A DNA stretch of 64,000 nt, taken from contig NZ_BJYR01000007.1 of assembly GCF_007991615.1 (NCBI RefSeq), positions 124,001 to 188,000 on the forward strand, written 5' to 3'. Positions 17,605 to 26,017 of this stretch are shown piece by piece; the stretch's first letter is position 1, and every line of letters starts with the position of its first letter. The notes below the pieces were generated by a model, which saw only the letters and a list, made by a program, of their open reading frames with translations, was not told the DNA's origin and searched no databases. This DNA comes from Novosphingobium sediminis (GTDB lineage: Bacteria; Pseudomonadota; Alphaproteobacteria; Sphingomonadales; Sphingomonadaceae). A program made the position numbers and the translations under genes.

Positions 17605-17958
17605 ATGGCCCGTGCCGACCGTCTCGAACGCCTCGACCGCCGCCGCGAGGGGCTGGAAGCGGACTACCGCGAGGCGCTGATTGCGGCATTGAAGGAAACC
17701 GCCGCGGGCAATTGGGGCCTGTTCGATCACCGTCAGGACCGCCACGACCGTGCCCGCGCCGCCAAGGCCGTCGCCGAACTGACCGACCTTGCTGAAACCA
17801 TCGCGGAACTGCGTGAGCAGCTGATGATCGACGAGCCCTTCGCTCTCCATGAACAGTTTCTCGCGGCGCGCGGCCCCGTTCGCGCGCAAGCGGTGGGCGA
17901 ACCCAAGCAGGCGCGGGCCTGGCTGGAACGGCTGGCCGCTGAGGCCGAACCGGGCTAG
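17605..17958 (+). CDS. Hypothetical protein, helical and charged
   Basis: A 117-residue protein of alternating charged and Ala/Leu residues (LERLDRRREGLEADYREALIAALKETAAG), predicted largely helical and possibly coiled-coil. There is no signal peptide and no recognised domain. The ATG has AAGGAATGA upstream, 12 bases after DUF3237, so it may be read through from that operon. The function is unknown. Confidence 0.7.
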   Translation: MARADRLERLDRRREGLEADYREALIAALKETAAGNWGLFDHRQDRHDRARAAKAVAELTDLAETIAELREQLMIDEPFALHEQFLAARGPVRAQAVGEPKQARAWLERLAAEAEPG

Positions 17959-18001
17959 GACCGCCCCGGCGCAATCCTGCCGCTGAACCAAAGGCACACG
18001 C

Positions 18002-18340
18002 ATGGCCCGCAAACACAACAAAGGCGGTTGGCGCGACGACGATGAGGACGAGGCTTCGGCGGCCCCGCCCCCGGTCCCCTGCTGGCTCTGCGGCCGCCCC
18101 TGCGGCGAAACCTTGGTGTGGCACCACCCCGTGCCCAAGAGCCGCGGCGGACGCGAGACGGTGCCGATGCACCCGATCTGTCAGAACACCCTGATCGCGA
18201 ACTTCACGAACTCGGAGCTGCAGCGCGCCGGGATGGACGCCAGTCAGCTGCTGGCAAACCCAACGATCCGCAAGTTCGTCGATTGGGTGGCGAACAAGGA
18301 CCCTGATTTCAACGCGAGCATCGCGAAGAAAGGGCGGTAG
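18002..18340 (+). CDS. Small HNH-like zinc protein
   Basis: A 112-residue protein with CWLCGRPC, then WHHPVPKSRGG and MHPICQNTL, an arrangement like the beta-beta-alpha-metal (HNH) nuclease fold with a Cys pair. The N-terminus (MARKHNKGGWRDDDEDE) is highly charged. Such small HNH proteins occur widely in alphaproteobacteria without known targets. The stop abuts the stop of the convergent MFS gene. DNA cleavage activity is inferred only. Confidence 0.75.
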   Translation: MARKHNKGGWRDDDEDEASAAPPPVPCWLCGRPCGETLVWHHPVPKSRGGRETVPMHPICQNTLIANFTNSELQRAGMDASQLLANPTIRKFVDWVANKDPDFNASIAKKGR

Positions 18341-19936
18341 CTAACCCGCCGCCCGCGCCAGCAGCCCCTGCTCGTCGCGCTCGGCCCGGCGCGCGATCAG
18401 CAGCATCAGCACCGCGATCGGCACGGCAGCGCACTGGATGCTCAGCATCGCCAGCCGCAGATTGCCCGTCGCATCGGAGAGCAGCCCGACCACATAGGGC
18501 CCGATGCCGAGACCGAGGATCGTCATAACCAGCAGGTAGAGGCTCGAGGTCAGCCCGCGCATCCGGGGCAGCACCTGCTCGTACATGATTGCATAGAGCG
18601 GCGGCATCCAGCCGGTGAGGATGAAGCTGTAGGGCAGGAAGCGCCAGAAGAACGTCTCCGCGTCGGGCGCGGTATAGACCCACAGCGACATCAGCGGCGA
18701 TGCGGCCATCGCAAACGCTGCCACCCCCGCGCGGCCAGATCCGGGATAGCGCTTCTGCAACCAGTCCGAGAGCGGCCCCCACAAGAGCGGCCCGACAATG
18801 CCCATGCCCGCAGAAAGAAAGCCGAACTTCAGCGCCGTCTCGCCCAGCGAGAGGTGGTAGGTACGGATCAGGAATGTCGGGTTGAAGGCCATCATGCCGT
18901 AGTTGATGACTGATTGCAGCGTGCCGACCGCCATGCACATGATCGCGGTGGGCGAGCCGCGCAGCACCCGGCTCGCCTGCGGATCGGAGAGGCTGACGCT
19001 CTGCACCAGATTGACGATGACGATGAGGCCCAGCCCGATCACACCCCATTGCAACGCGTGGGGATTGATCGCCACACTGCCGAACACCAACGGCGGGCGC
19101 GGCGCAATCGCGGTGCTGGCGACCGTCAGCGCTACCATCAGCGCCGCAATCACCCCGATAGCCACGAAATTGCGCGCGATCATCGCCGCACTCGCCTTGC
19201 GGGCGCGCATCACGGCCAGATGGAAGCCCGGCATCACCGCGCCCAGCATCTCGAAACTGGCGGCGAAGGGCCGGGGATCGGGCGGGGTGGCGATGCCGTC
19301 CATCACACCGCGCTCCGGCTCGCGCAGGCCCCACAAGAACGCCGCCAGCACGAAGCCGGGCGCCGCCGCGACAAGGAAAGCGAACTGCCAACCCCTGAGC
19401 GAGGCACCGGGATGCGCCACATCCCACCACTGCGCCGCCAGCCCGCCGAGGATCAGCGAACCGCCCAGCCCCAGCGCAATGGCAGAGGCCATCACCGCCA
19501 TCACGAACCCGCGCTGCTGCCGCGGCCAGTAATCATAGAGCAGCGAAGTGCCAGCCGGAGACGTCGCCGCCTCGCCGATCCCGACGCCGAGCCGCGACAG
19601 CGCGAGCATCGCAAAGCTGGTGGTCAGCCCTGCCAGCCCCGTCGCGGCAGACCAGAACAGCAGGCTGATCGCGAGCAGCTTCGTGCGCACCCAGCCATCC
19701 GAAAGCCGCCCCACCGGCAGCGAGAACAGCGCATAGAACAGCGCGAAAACGGTGCCGTAAAGCAGCCCCATCTCGGCATCGCCGACGCCGAGGTCTTTCT
19801 TGATCGCCGGCGCAAGGATGGCGAGGATCTGCCGGTCGAGCAGGCTCATCGCCTGCGTCAGCGCCAGCAGTACGAGCGCATAACGCCCGCCCTTGGCAAC
19901 AACAGTGGGAAGGCTGGGCGTGCCGGCCTCGCTCAC
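18341..19936 (-). CDS. MFS permease downstream of ligW
   Basis: A 531-residue major facilitator protein with 12 predicted helices. LTQAMSLLDRQILAILAPAIKKDLG starts helix 1, and LPVGRLSDGWVRTKLLAIS is the loop 2-3 motif. It starts at a GTG that overlaps the ligW stop (GTGA), so it is translationally coupled to ligW. This makes an aromatic carboxylate, perhaps 5-carboxyvanillate or a precursor, its likely cargo; that assignment is inference from position. Confidence 0.88.
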   Translation of the reverse strand: MSEAGTPSLPTVVAKGGRYALVLLALTQAMSLLDRQILAILAPAIKKDLGVGDAEMGLLYGTVFALFYALFSLPVGRLSDGWVRTKLLAISLLFWSAATGLAGLTTSFAMLALSRLGVGIGEAATSPAGTSLLYDYWPRQQRGFVMAVMASAIALGLGGSLILGGLAAQWWDVAHPGASLRGWQFAFLVAAAPGFVLAAFLWGLREPERGVMDGIATPPDPRPFAASFEMLGAVMPGFHLAVMRARKASAAMIARNFVAIGVIAALMVALTVASTAIAPRPPLVFGSVAINPHALQWGVIGLGLIVIVNLVQSVSLSDPQASRVLRGSPTAIMCMAVGTLQSVINYGMMAFNPTFLIRTYHLSLGETALKFGFLSAGMGIVGPLLWGPLSDWLQKRYPGSGRAGVAAFAMAASPLMSLWVYTAPDAETFFWRFLPYSFILTGWMPPLYAIMYEQVLPRMRGLTSSLYLLVMTILGLGIGPYVVGLLSDATGNLRLAMLSIQCAAVPIAVLMLLIARRAERDEQGLLARAAG

Positions 19937-20985
19937 AGCTTGAACCAGCGCTCGGCGTTGGTCTGGAAGAACTTCTTCTTCGTTTCCGGGCTCATGTCCA
20001 TCGCATCCATCGCGCGCACTTCATCCGCCACATACTGGTAGGGATAGTCCATCGCGTAAAGCACGCGGTCCTCACCCACCACCTCCTGGCAGAACTTGAT
20101 CGCAGGCTCCCACGCCATGCCCGAATTGGTAATCAGCACATTGCTGCGCATGTATTCCGCGATGGACTTCTTTAGCGGCTTCATCCGCTCGTACCGCTGC
20201 GAGCGCACTCCCGCCTGGTGCATGTAATCCAGCCGGTAGAGCCAGTAGGGCAGCGCCTCGCCCATATGGCCGACCATGATCTGCAGGTCCGGGTACTTGT
20301 CGAAGATGCCGATGGTGATGAGACGCAGGAGGTGCATTCCCGTCTCGACGCCGAAGCCGAAGATCGCCCCGTCTAGCCCGCTCTCCAGCATCGGCCCAAT
20401 CATGCTGTCTGGCGGCGTCGCCGGATGAATGTAGAGCGGCTGGCCCACATCGCACAGCGCGCGGAAGATCGGATCGAACTTCGGATCGTCGAGATACTCG
20501 CCCTGCGTATGGCTGTTGATCTGGATACCCTTGAAGCCCAGCTCGCTGGCCCCACGTCGGATTTCCGCCGCCGACCATTCGGGATCCTGCGGCGCGACGG
20601 TGCCCAGCCCGATAAAGCGGTCCGGATACTTCGCGCAGGCCTCGGCCAGCCGGTCGTTGGCCCGCGCGGCGATTCCCTTGGCCTCGTCCACATCGAGCAT
20701 CGGCTGCACGCCCGGTGAGGTCAGCGCGAGGATCGCCTTGTCGATGCCGGTCGCATCCATGTCGGCTATCCGCCGCTCCCCCAGATCGAGCAGCCGCTCC
20801 ATGATCTGCATCGCGCGTTCCGAAGGGCTCTGCGCATAGAAGCCCCACAGCGAGACCATGCCCTTGTCCGCCTGCCCATCGCGGATCATCCGCAGGAACA
20901 CGTCGATCTGCTCCTGCACGGCGAAGGCTTCTTCGGTGGCAATGCGCAAGTACCCCTGCGCGCCGCCGGTCTTGAGTTCGGTCAT
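19933..20985 (-). CDS. ligW: 5-Carboxyvanillate decarboxylase LigW
   Basis: A 350-residue amidohydrolase-superfamily enzyme that removes CO2 from 5-carboxyvanillate to give vanillate, with Mn2+ and without oxygen. The protein closely matches the SYK-6 LigW sequence as I recall it (GYLRIATEEAFA, DKGMVSLWGFYAQSPSERA, LPYWLYRLDYMHQAGVRSQ). Metal ligands are E18/E19, H187 (YIHPAT) and D313 (YAMDYP), and the catalytic-region HMGE is at 240-243. It is in an operon with an NTF2-fold protein, an aldehyde dehydrogenase and an MFS permease, suggesting that the aldehyde dehydrogenase feeds it. Confidence 0.95.
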   Translation of the reverse strand: MTELKTGGAQGYLRIATEEAFAVQEQIDVFLRMIRDGQADKGMVSLWGFYAQSPSERAMQIMERLLDLGERRIADMDATGIDKAILALTSPGVQPMLDVDEAKGIAARANDRLAEACAKYPDRFIGLGTVAPQDPEWSAAEIRRGASELGFKGIQINSHTQGEYLDDPKFDPIFRALCDVGQPLYIHPATPPDSMIGPMLESGLDGAIFGFGVETGMHLLRLITIGIFDKYPDLQIMVGHMGEALPYWLYRLDYMHQAGVRSQRYERMKPLKKSIAEYMRSNVLITNSGMAWEPAIKFCQEVVGEDRVLYAMDYPYQYVADEVRAMDAMDMSPETKKKFFQTNAERWFKL

Positions 20986-21015
20986 GTCATCCTCTTCCGC
21001 GTTCGTTGCGCGTTA

Positions 21016-21093
21016 TGCTTCGACAAGCTCAGCATGAGCGGGCGTGGCTGTTTGAACCAAAAGAAAACCGCTCGTGCTGAGCTTGTCGAAGCA
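21016..21093. repeat. Inverted pair of GCTTCGACAAGCTCAGCATGAGC repeats
   Basis: TGCTTCGACAAGCTCAGC is mirrored by GCTGAGCTTGTCGAAGCA. The pair occupies nearly all of the gap between ligW and the upstream aldehyde dehydrogenase. More copies lie at 26986, 44919 and 47225. It could attenuate transcription within the operon. Confidence 0.8.
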
Positions 21094-21105
21094 CCAAACC
21101 CAACC

Positions 21106-22551
21106 CTATCCCTCGTGGACCGCCTTGGTCACCATGCACGCCAGCACGCCTTCCGGCCCGTCCTCGGCCCCGTGACCAGACCAGCGCACCCCGCCGAACG
21201 GCGAATCCGCGCCCGCGATCATGTTGGTGTTGATGCCGAGCATCCCGGCCTCGATCTCGCGGGCGAGGCGCTGCTGGCGCTTGCCGTCCTGCGTCCAGGC
21301 AAAGGCGGCAAGGCCATAGGGCAGGCGGTTCGCCTCGGCGATCATCGCTTCCTCGCCCGAATAGGCGTTGATCAACGCGACGGGGCCGAACGGCTCCTCG
21401 TTCATGATCGCGGCATCCAGCGGAATGTCGGACAGCACCGAAGGCGCATAGAAGAACCCGGCATTGCCAATCCCGGTGCCTTTTGGCCGCTCGCCGCCCG
21501 TATGGAGCCGCGCGCCGCGCGAGACGGCATCCCCGATCAGGCGGTCCATCGCCTCGGGCCGGCGCGGGTTGGCCATCGGGCCCATGCGGGTGGCCTCGTC
21601 GAGACCATTGCCCACGGTGATTACCTTGGCACGCTCGGCAAAAGCATTGCGGAACCGGTCGTAGACGTTTTCCTCGACGATGAAGCGCGTGGGGCTGACG
21701 CAGACCTGCCCGGCATTGCGATACTTCTGCGTAACGACGGTATCGAGCACGCGGTCCATGTCGGCATCGCCGAACACCAGCACCGGGCCATGCCCGCCCA
21801 GTTCCATCGTCGTGCGCTTCATGTCCTCGGCGGCAAGCTTCGCCAGATGCTTGCCAACCACGGTCGATCCGGTGAAGCTCAGCTTGCGGATGATGGGAGA
21901 GCCCAGCAAGTGCCGGCTCACTTCATCCGGCACGCCGAACACCGCCTGCGCCACTTCCGGCGGCAGACCCGCATCAAGCAGGCACTGCAGCACCCCCAAC
22001 GCCGAAGCCGGGGTCTCCTCCGCCGCCTTCAGGATTACCGAACAGCCCGCCGCGATCGGCGCACCCAGCTTGCGCCCCGGATTGCCGAGCGGGAAGTTCC
22101 ACGGCGCAAACGCCGCCACCGGTCCCACCGGCTCATGCGTCACGGTCGAGCGCAGGCCCTCCGGCCGCACCAACGCACGGCCATAGAGACGAAACACCTC
22201 ACCCGCGTAGAACTGGAACAGCCCCACGTTCATCAACACTTCGATGCGGGCCTCCGCCAGCGGCTTGCCCTGCTCCAGCGTGGCGATCCGCGCGAGATCC
22301 TCCTGCCGCTCAAGCAAAAGCCGCGCCGCGCCATTGAGCACCGCCGCACGCTGCTGCGGAGTGGACTTGCGCCACAACCGAAAGCCCCGCTGCGCCGCCT
22401 CAAGCGCGCGGTCGAGATCGGCGGGTTCGGCCAGCGGCAACTCACCAATAGTCTCGCCCGTCGCGGGATTGACCACCGCATGCGTGCGCCGCCCACCGTC
22501 GAAGACGCGTTCCCCAGCGATGATCATGTGAAGCGAAGGATAGGAAGTCAC
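21106..22551 (-). CDS. NAD(P)-dependent aldehyde dehydrogenase (ligW operon)
   Basis: A protein of 481 residues from the GTG at 22551. The longer frame to 22656 runs through a repeat element and is rejected; an ATG at 22527 is the other option. The catalytic Cys is in NAGQVCVSP and the general-base Glu in MELGGHGP, with the cofactor motif FTGSTVVGK. It resembles succinate-semialdehyde/vanillin-type dehydrogenases. Between an LdpA-like gene and ligW it would oxidise an aromatic aldehyde, for example to vanillate or 5-carboxyvanillate; this is inferred. Confidence 0.9.
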   Translation of the reverse strand: MTSYPSLHMIIAGERVFDGGRRTHAVVNPATGETIGELPLAEPADLDRALEAAQRGFRLWRKSTPQQRAAVLNGAARLLLERQEDLARIATLEQGKPLAEARIEVLMNVGLFQFYAGEVFRLYGRALVRPEGLRSTVTHEPVGPVAAFAPWNFPLGNPGRKLGAPIAAGCSVILKAAEETPASALGVLQCLLDAGLPPEVAQAVFGVPDEVSRHLLGSPIIRKLSFTGSTVVGKHLAKLAAEDMKRTTMELGGHGPVLVFGDADMDRVLDTVVTQKYRNAGQVCVSPTRFIVEENVYDRFRNAFAERAKVITVGNGLDEATRMGPMANPRRPEAMDRLIGDAVSRGARLHTGGERPKGTGIGNAGFFYAPSVLSDIPLDAAIMNEEPFGPVALINAYSGEEAMIAEANRLPYGLAAFAWTQDGKRQQRLAREIEAGMLGINTNMIAGADSPFGGVRWSGHGAEDGPEGVLACMVTKAVHEG

Positions 22552-22572
22552 GTACCAGTCTCCAGACTCTTT

Positions 22573-22612
22573 CCCCCCTCCCGCCTGCGGGAGGGGTTGG
22601 GGGTGGGCTTGT
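22573..22612. repeat. CCCTCCCGC-type repeat
   Basis: CCCCTCCCGC-CT-GCGGGAGGGG followed by a GT-rich tail lies in the 73-base gap between the NTF2-fold gene and the aldehyde dehydrogenase. It supplies the spurious 5' extension of the latter. Confidence 0.65.
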
Positions 22613-22624
22613 TCAGCCTCGACC

Positions 22625-23362
22625 TCAGCCCCGCGCCTTTTCCCGGTCGATATCACCCTGCCAGCGCTGCGCCACGATTTCCTCGCCCGTCACCGGATGC
22701 GGCATGTGGAAGGGCACCAGCTTGTGCGTCGGCCAGAGCCAGTGGCCCTCGATCAGCGCGTCCGGCCCGGTGGGATCGGTGGGATAAGTCACCTTGGGGA
22801 ACGGCACATATTCGTGCGGCGTGTTGGCCCAGCCGTGCTCGAAATCGGCGTGCCACTGCGGCATGTAGTTGAGGATGTGGATGCGCCACACCCCATCCAC
22901 CTTCTTGTAGGTGTTCTCGTAAATGCCGCCTTCCCACCACTGGCGCGCCTTCAGATGCGGGGCATCGCCTTCGTAGTCCTTGTGCCGCCCCGCCTGCATC
23001 ATCGAACGCGCACGGGCGAGCGCCGTCACGCCGTCCGGCTGCACATGGATGATGTCCTGCAGCTGCGGGTGATCGAGCAGGAAGCCGTCGATCGGCCCGT
23101 TGTTGCCATAGGTGAAGCGCTTCTGGAACCGCTCGCAATAGAGCCGCTTGACCCCTTCCTTGCCCTTCCAGATGCCGCCGAAGAAGCGCACTTCGCCATC
23201 GTCGGTGAAGAGGTCCGCCGTCTCCAGATAGAGGCACTTGTCGATCAGGTAGCCGTAGAGGTGCTGCAGCTTGCGAATATCAAGCTCGTCCTCGCGCACC
23301 GTCAGGCGGCGCTCCAGTTCGGCCAGCTTGCCTTCCAGCGCGGCGATACGGTCTTCGGACAT
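22625..23362 (-). CDS. NTF2/SnoaL-fold protein, LdpA-like (candidate dimer gamma-formaldehyde lyase)
   Basis: A 245-residue cytoplasmic protein: a coiled N-terminal helix (DRIAALEGKLAELERRLTVREDELDIRKLQHLYGYLIDK), then an NTF2-like alpha+beta cone (ETADLFTDDGEVRFFGGIWKGKEGVKRLY to MPQWHADFEHGW). Size and fold match LdpA, the cofactor-free diarylpropane lyase of Novosphingobium that turns a 1,2-diaryl-1,3-diol into lignostilbene plus formaldehyde. This assignment is inferred from fold, size and context (aldehyde dehydrogenase, ligW, stilbene dioxygenases, frmA). The start at 23362 follows GAGAG. A paralogue is at 54813. Confidence 0.75.
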   Translation of the reverse strand: MSEDRIAALEGKLAELERRLTVREDELDIRKLQHLYGYLIDKCLYLETADLFTDDGEVRFFGGIWKGKEGVKRLYCERFQKRFTYGNNGPIDGFLLDHPQLQDIIHVQPDGVTALARARSMMQAGRHKDYEGDAPHLKARQWWEGGIYENTYKKVDGVWRIHILNYMPQWHADFEHGWANTPHEYVPFPKVTYPTDPTGPDALIEGHWLWPTHKLVPFHMPHPVTGEEIVAQRWQGDIDREKARG

Positions 23363-23376
23363 CGGACTCTCCCAAA

Positions 23377-23395
23377 TAGTTCGTATACCTAACAA
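23377..23395. promoter_or_regulatory. Shared operator dyad, site B
   Basis: TAGTTCGTATACCTAACAA has a perfect right half (CTAACAA) and five of seven matches on the left. It lies 15-33 bases before the NTF2-fold gene that opens the ligW operon. Confidence 0.55.
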
Positions 23396-23430
23396 TCATC
23401 ATGGACGGCGCCGGTGTCAACGCGGTTTGT

Positions 23431-24816
23431 TCAAAGTCCCTCCGCCTCCAGCCGCTCCACTTCCTCGCGGTAGGGCCGGATCGCGCGGATCATCAGGAAG
23501 GTAGCGAGCGGCAGCAGCACGCTCGCGGTGATCAACAGTGCCTTCCAGATCTGGTGCGGATCGCCGATGATCCTGTCCTGCACCTGCCCCACCACCCAGC
23601 TGCCCATCGCGCCGAAAAAAGTGAACATGAACAGGTAGAACGCGGTCACCTGCCCCCGCATGTCGTTGGGCGCCACGCGCTGGATCGCAGCGTTCTGCGG
23701 CACCGCGCCCGCCAGACCAAACATGCCGGAAAAGCCGAACAGGATGAGCGAACCCCAGGCCGTGGGCATCAGGATCGCGGTGATCGAGCATATTGTCGTC
23801 CCGCTGAAGCAGATCGCGGCGGCCCGCACGTTGGCATCCTTGTGCCGCTTGGCCAGCCATTCGACGAGGACGCTGCCCAGCAGCAGCCCTGAAAGCGAAC
23901 CCGCCAGCACGGTCACGCTCAGCGCCGCGCCGATCTGCCGCTCATCCCATCCAAAGGTGCGCACCATGAACGGCACGCGCCAGAACTGCAGCCCGAACGT
24001 CTCCACCGCGCTCAGCGCCAGCGCGGCGAACAGCGGATAGTAGACGCGCGGCTTGGCATTGATCGCTCGCAGCGCATCAAGGCCCATGAAAGTCAGCACC
24101 CGGCGCATGAAGCCCGCATCCGTCGGCACATGCGGCGCGTCCGCTGCCGGGGCCAGCCGCGCCGGTTCCTGCACCGTCAGGAACAGCAGCCCGACGAGCA
24201 GGCCCGGCAGCCCCATCACGATCAGGATCCACTGCCAGCCGAGAATCGTCAGCGGTCCGAAGGTCGTCGGTGCCCAACTCGCGCTCATCACCACCAGCGC
24301 GCCGCCGATCAGCGGTCCCAGCGTCGTCCCGCCGATAAAGCCGAACTGCAGCAGCGCGAAGGCACGCGTCAGCTTCTTTGGCGGGAACGCATCGGCCAGC
24401 AGCGAGTAGGACGAAGGCGCATGGGCAGAGCCGCCTGCCGCAAGGAACACCCGGCTGCCGATAAACTGCGTGAAGGTCTGCGCAAGGCCGCCCAGAGAGA
24501 TGATCAGCCCGACCACCGCCGCCCCGCCACCCAGCACATATTTGCGCGGATAGATATCAGCCAGCCGCGCCAACGGAATGCCAACGAACAGATAGCACAC
24601 GATGCTCGCCGGCCCCGCAAGGAAGCCCAGCTGCGAATCGGTAAGGCCGAAATCATGCTTGATGCGCTCGGCCAGCATCCCGAACGTCACCGCATCGAAG
24701 AAGGTCAGGAACGTCGCCAGCACGATCACGAACAGCGCCCAATAGGCCGCGCCTGCCGAGGGCCATTCGCGCTCGGCCGCACCAACCGGTGCCGCCATGA
24801 TCGTGGGACCCGCCAT
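23431..24816 (-). CDS. MFS permease
   Basis: A 461-residue, 12-helix major facilitator protein. ATFLTFFDAVTFGMLAERIKHDFGLTDSQLGFLAG forms helix 1 and its following loop, and IPLARLADIYPRKYVLGGG is the loop 2-3 signature. ATG 24816 with GAGAGG upstream is chosen; the frame extends further upstream only by chance. It diverges from an SDR gene across operator site C. A lignin-derived substrate is likely from context, but which one is unknown. Confidence 0.88.
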   Translation of the reverse strand: MAGPTIMAAPVGAAEREWPSAGAAYWALFVIVLATFLTFFDAVTFGMLAERIKHDFGLTDSQLGFLAGPASIVCYLFVGIPLARLADIYPRKYVLGGGAAVVGLIISLGGLAQTFTQFIGSRVFLAAGGSAHAPSSYSLLADAFPPKKLTRAFALLQFGFIGGTTLGPLIGGALVVMSASWAPTTFGPLTILGWQWILIVMGLPGLLVGLLFLTVQEPARLAPAADAPHVPTDAGFMRRVLTFMGLDALRAINAKPRVYYPLFAALALSAVETFGLQFWRVPFMVRTFGWDERQIGAALSVTVLAGSLSGLLLGSVLVEWLAKRHKDANVRAAAICFSGTTICSITAILMPTAWGSLILFGFSGMFGLAGAVPQNAAIQRVAPNDMRGQVTAFYLFMFTFFGAMGSWVVGQVQDRIIGDPHQIWKALLITASVLLPLATFLMIRAIRPYREEVERLEAEGL

Positions 24817-24881
24817 CGTCTCTCCTCTCACCCGCAGGCCGCTGCGTTCAAACCCGCGCAGCCTTTTCCACCCACGAACAA

Positions 24882-24900
24882 TTGTTAGTCTTGCATACAA
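24882..24900. promoter_or_regulatory. Shared operator dyad, site C
   Basis: TTGTTAGTCTTGCATACAA matches TTGTWWG-N5-CWWACAA at all 14 defined positions. It lies between the divergent MFS and SDR genes, about 66 and 80 bases from their starts. A lone half-site CTAACAA follows at 24929. Confidence 0.75.
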
Positions 24901-24979
24901 TCTCGGCGTGGTGAATAGAAAAGGCAATCTAACAAATGGTGGAATCGCAAAAGGCTCCACCGCCCCATGGAGAGCGATC

Positions 24980-25900
24980 ATGCAGAACCTCCCCGGCAAG
25001 ACAGCCTTCATCACCGGCGGCGCGAGCGGCATCGGCCTCGGCATCGCCAAGGCCCTGCTTGGCGCAGGGATGAACGTAGTGATCGCCGATATTCGCGATG
25101 ACCACCTCGCCGCCGCCGAGGCAGAGCTTGCGGGCGGGGACCGGGTCCTCCCCCTCAAGCTCGACGTGACCGACCGCGCCGCCTTCGCCGCCGCTGCAGA
25201 CGCTGCCGAAGCCCGCTTCGGCAAGCTCCACATCCTCTGCAACAACGCCGGCGTCGCCGTCGTCGGCCCCACCGAACTCGCGACTTTCGCCGATTGGGAC
25301 TGGGTGATGGGGGTCAACGTCGGCGGCACGATCAACGGCATCGTCACCGTGCTGCCGCGCATCCTCGCGCATGGTGAAGGCGGCCATATCGTCAACACCG
25401 CCTCGATGTCGGCGCTGGTCCCCGTCGGCGGCACCACGATCTATTCGTGCGGCAAGGCCGCCGTCACCTCGATGATGGAATGCATGCGCCCCGAACTCGA
25501 AGCGCGCGGCGTGATCTGCTCGGCATTCTGCCCGGGCGCGGTGCAATCGAACATCGCCGAAGCCGGCAAGACCCGCCCCGCAGACCTCGCCGAAACCGGT
25601 TATGCCGAAGCCGACAAGCGCCGCGCCTCGGGCGGCAACTTCATGCACCTCTACCAGACCAAGGAAGAAGTGGGTGAGCGCGTGCTCCAGGGCATCCTGA
25701 ACGACGAGCTCTACATCCTCACCCACAGCGAATTCCTCGATGGAGTGCGCGAACGCGGCGAGGCGACCTCGGCGGCGGTGCAGACCCACCTCCCCGAAAA
25801 CCCCGATTACAAGCAGACCTTCGCGATGCTGTTCCGCAACCCCGCGATCACCGAAGAGATCGCCCGGCAGGACGCGCTGAAGGCAACGCGCAGAGCCTGA
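24980..25900 (+). CDS. LigD/LigL-type short-chain dehydrogenase
   Basis: A 306-residue SDR with GGASGIGLG (residues 13-21), ADIRDD after beta-2 (acidic, so NAD is likely), NNAG, a catalytic Ser in NTASMS and YSCGK. The long C-terminal part (LYQTKEEVGERVLQGILNDELYILTHSEFLDGVRERGEA) is shared with the C-alpha dehydrogenases LigD, LigL, LigN and LigO that oxidise the benzylic alcohol of lignin dimers. Benzylic alcohol oxidation is therefore likely, but stereochemistry and substrate are not. It starts at ATG 24980 with GGAGAG upstream. Confidence 0.88.
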   Translation: MQNLPGKTAFITGGASGIGLGIAKALLGAGMNVVIADIRDDHLAAAEAELAGGDRVLPLKLDVTDRAAFAAAADAAEARFGKLHILCNNAGVAVVGPTELATFADWDWVMGVNVGGTINGIVTVLPRILAHGEGGHIVNTASMSALVPVGGTTIYSCGKAAVTSMMECMRPELEARGVICSAFCPGAVQSNIAEAGKTRPADLAETGYAEADKRRASGGNFMHLYQTKEEVGERVLQGILNDELYILTHSEFLDGVRERGEATSAAVQTHLPENPDYKQTFAMLFRNPAITEEIARQDALKATRRA

Positions 25901-25911
25901 AGCGACACAGT

Positions 25912-26012
25912 CCCCCTCCCGCCTGCGGGAGGGGTCAGGGGTGGGCCGACCCACCCGCCAACATCTGAAGGGAGAGGCCCACCCCCGGCCCCTCCCGCAA
26001 ACGGGAGGGGAG
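25912..26012. repeat. CCCTCCCGC-type repeat pair carrying the next gene's ribosome binding site
   Basis: Two palindromic copies (CCCCTCCCGCCTGCGGGAGG at the left, a matching copy with an AAAC loop at the right) face each other between two SDR genes. The last arm, GGGAGGGGAG, is the only ribosome binding sequence for the SDR at 26018. Confidence 0.75.
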
Positions 26013-26017
26013 CACAC

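Noticed and set aside
19933-20985. Assignment of the amidohydrolase as a gamma-resorcylate or aminocarboxymuconate-semialdehyde decarboxylase
   Set aside because: Long identical stretches with LigW (for example GYLRIATEEAFA and the WLYRLDYMHQAGVRSQ region) favour 5-carboxyvanillate decarboxylase.
22527-22656. Extended N-terminus of the aldehyde dehydrogenase to 22656
   Set aside because: The additional residues are encoded by a CCCTCCCGC repeat and overlap the end of the NTF2-fold gene; the family N-terminus begins near 22551.
21034-22872. 612-aa plus-strand frame opposite the ligW-operon aldehyde dehydrogenase
   Set aside because: There are no domains and the composition is rich in Arg, His and Pro. 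The minus strand carries the aldehyde dehydrogenase catalytic motifs.
24917-24935. A second operator dyad next to site C
   Set aside because: Only the CTAACAA half is present; the left half has no match, so it is kept as a lone half-site.
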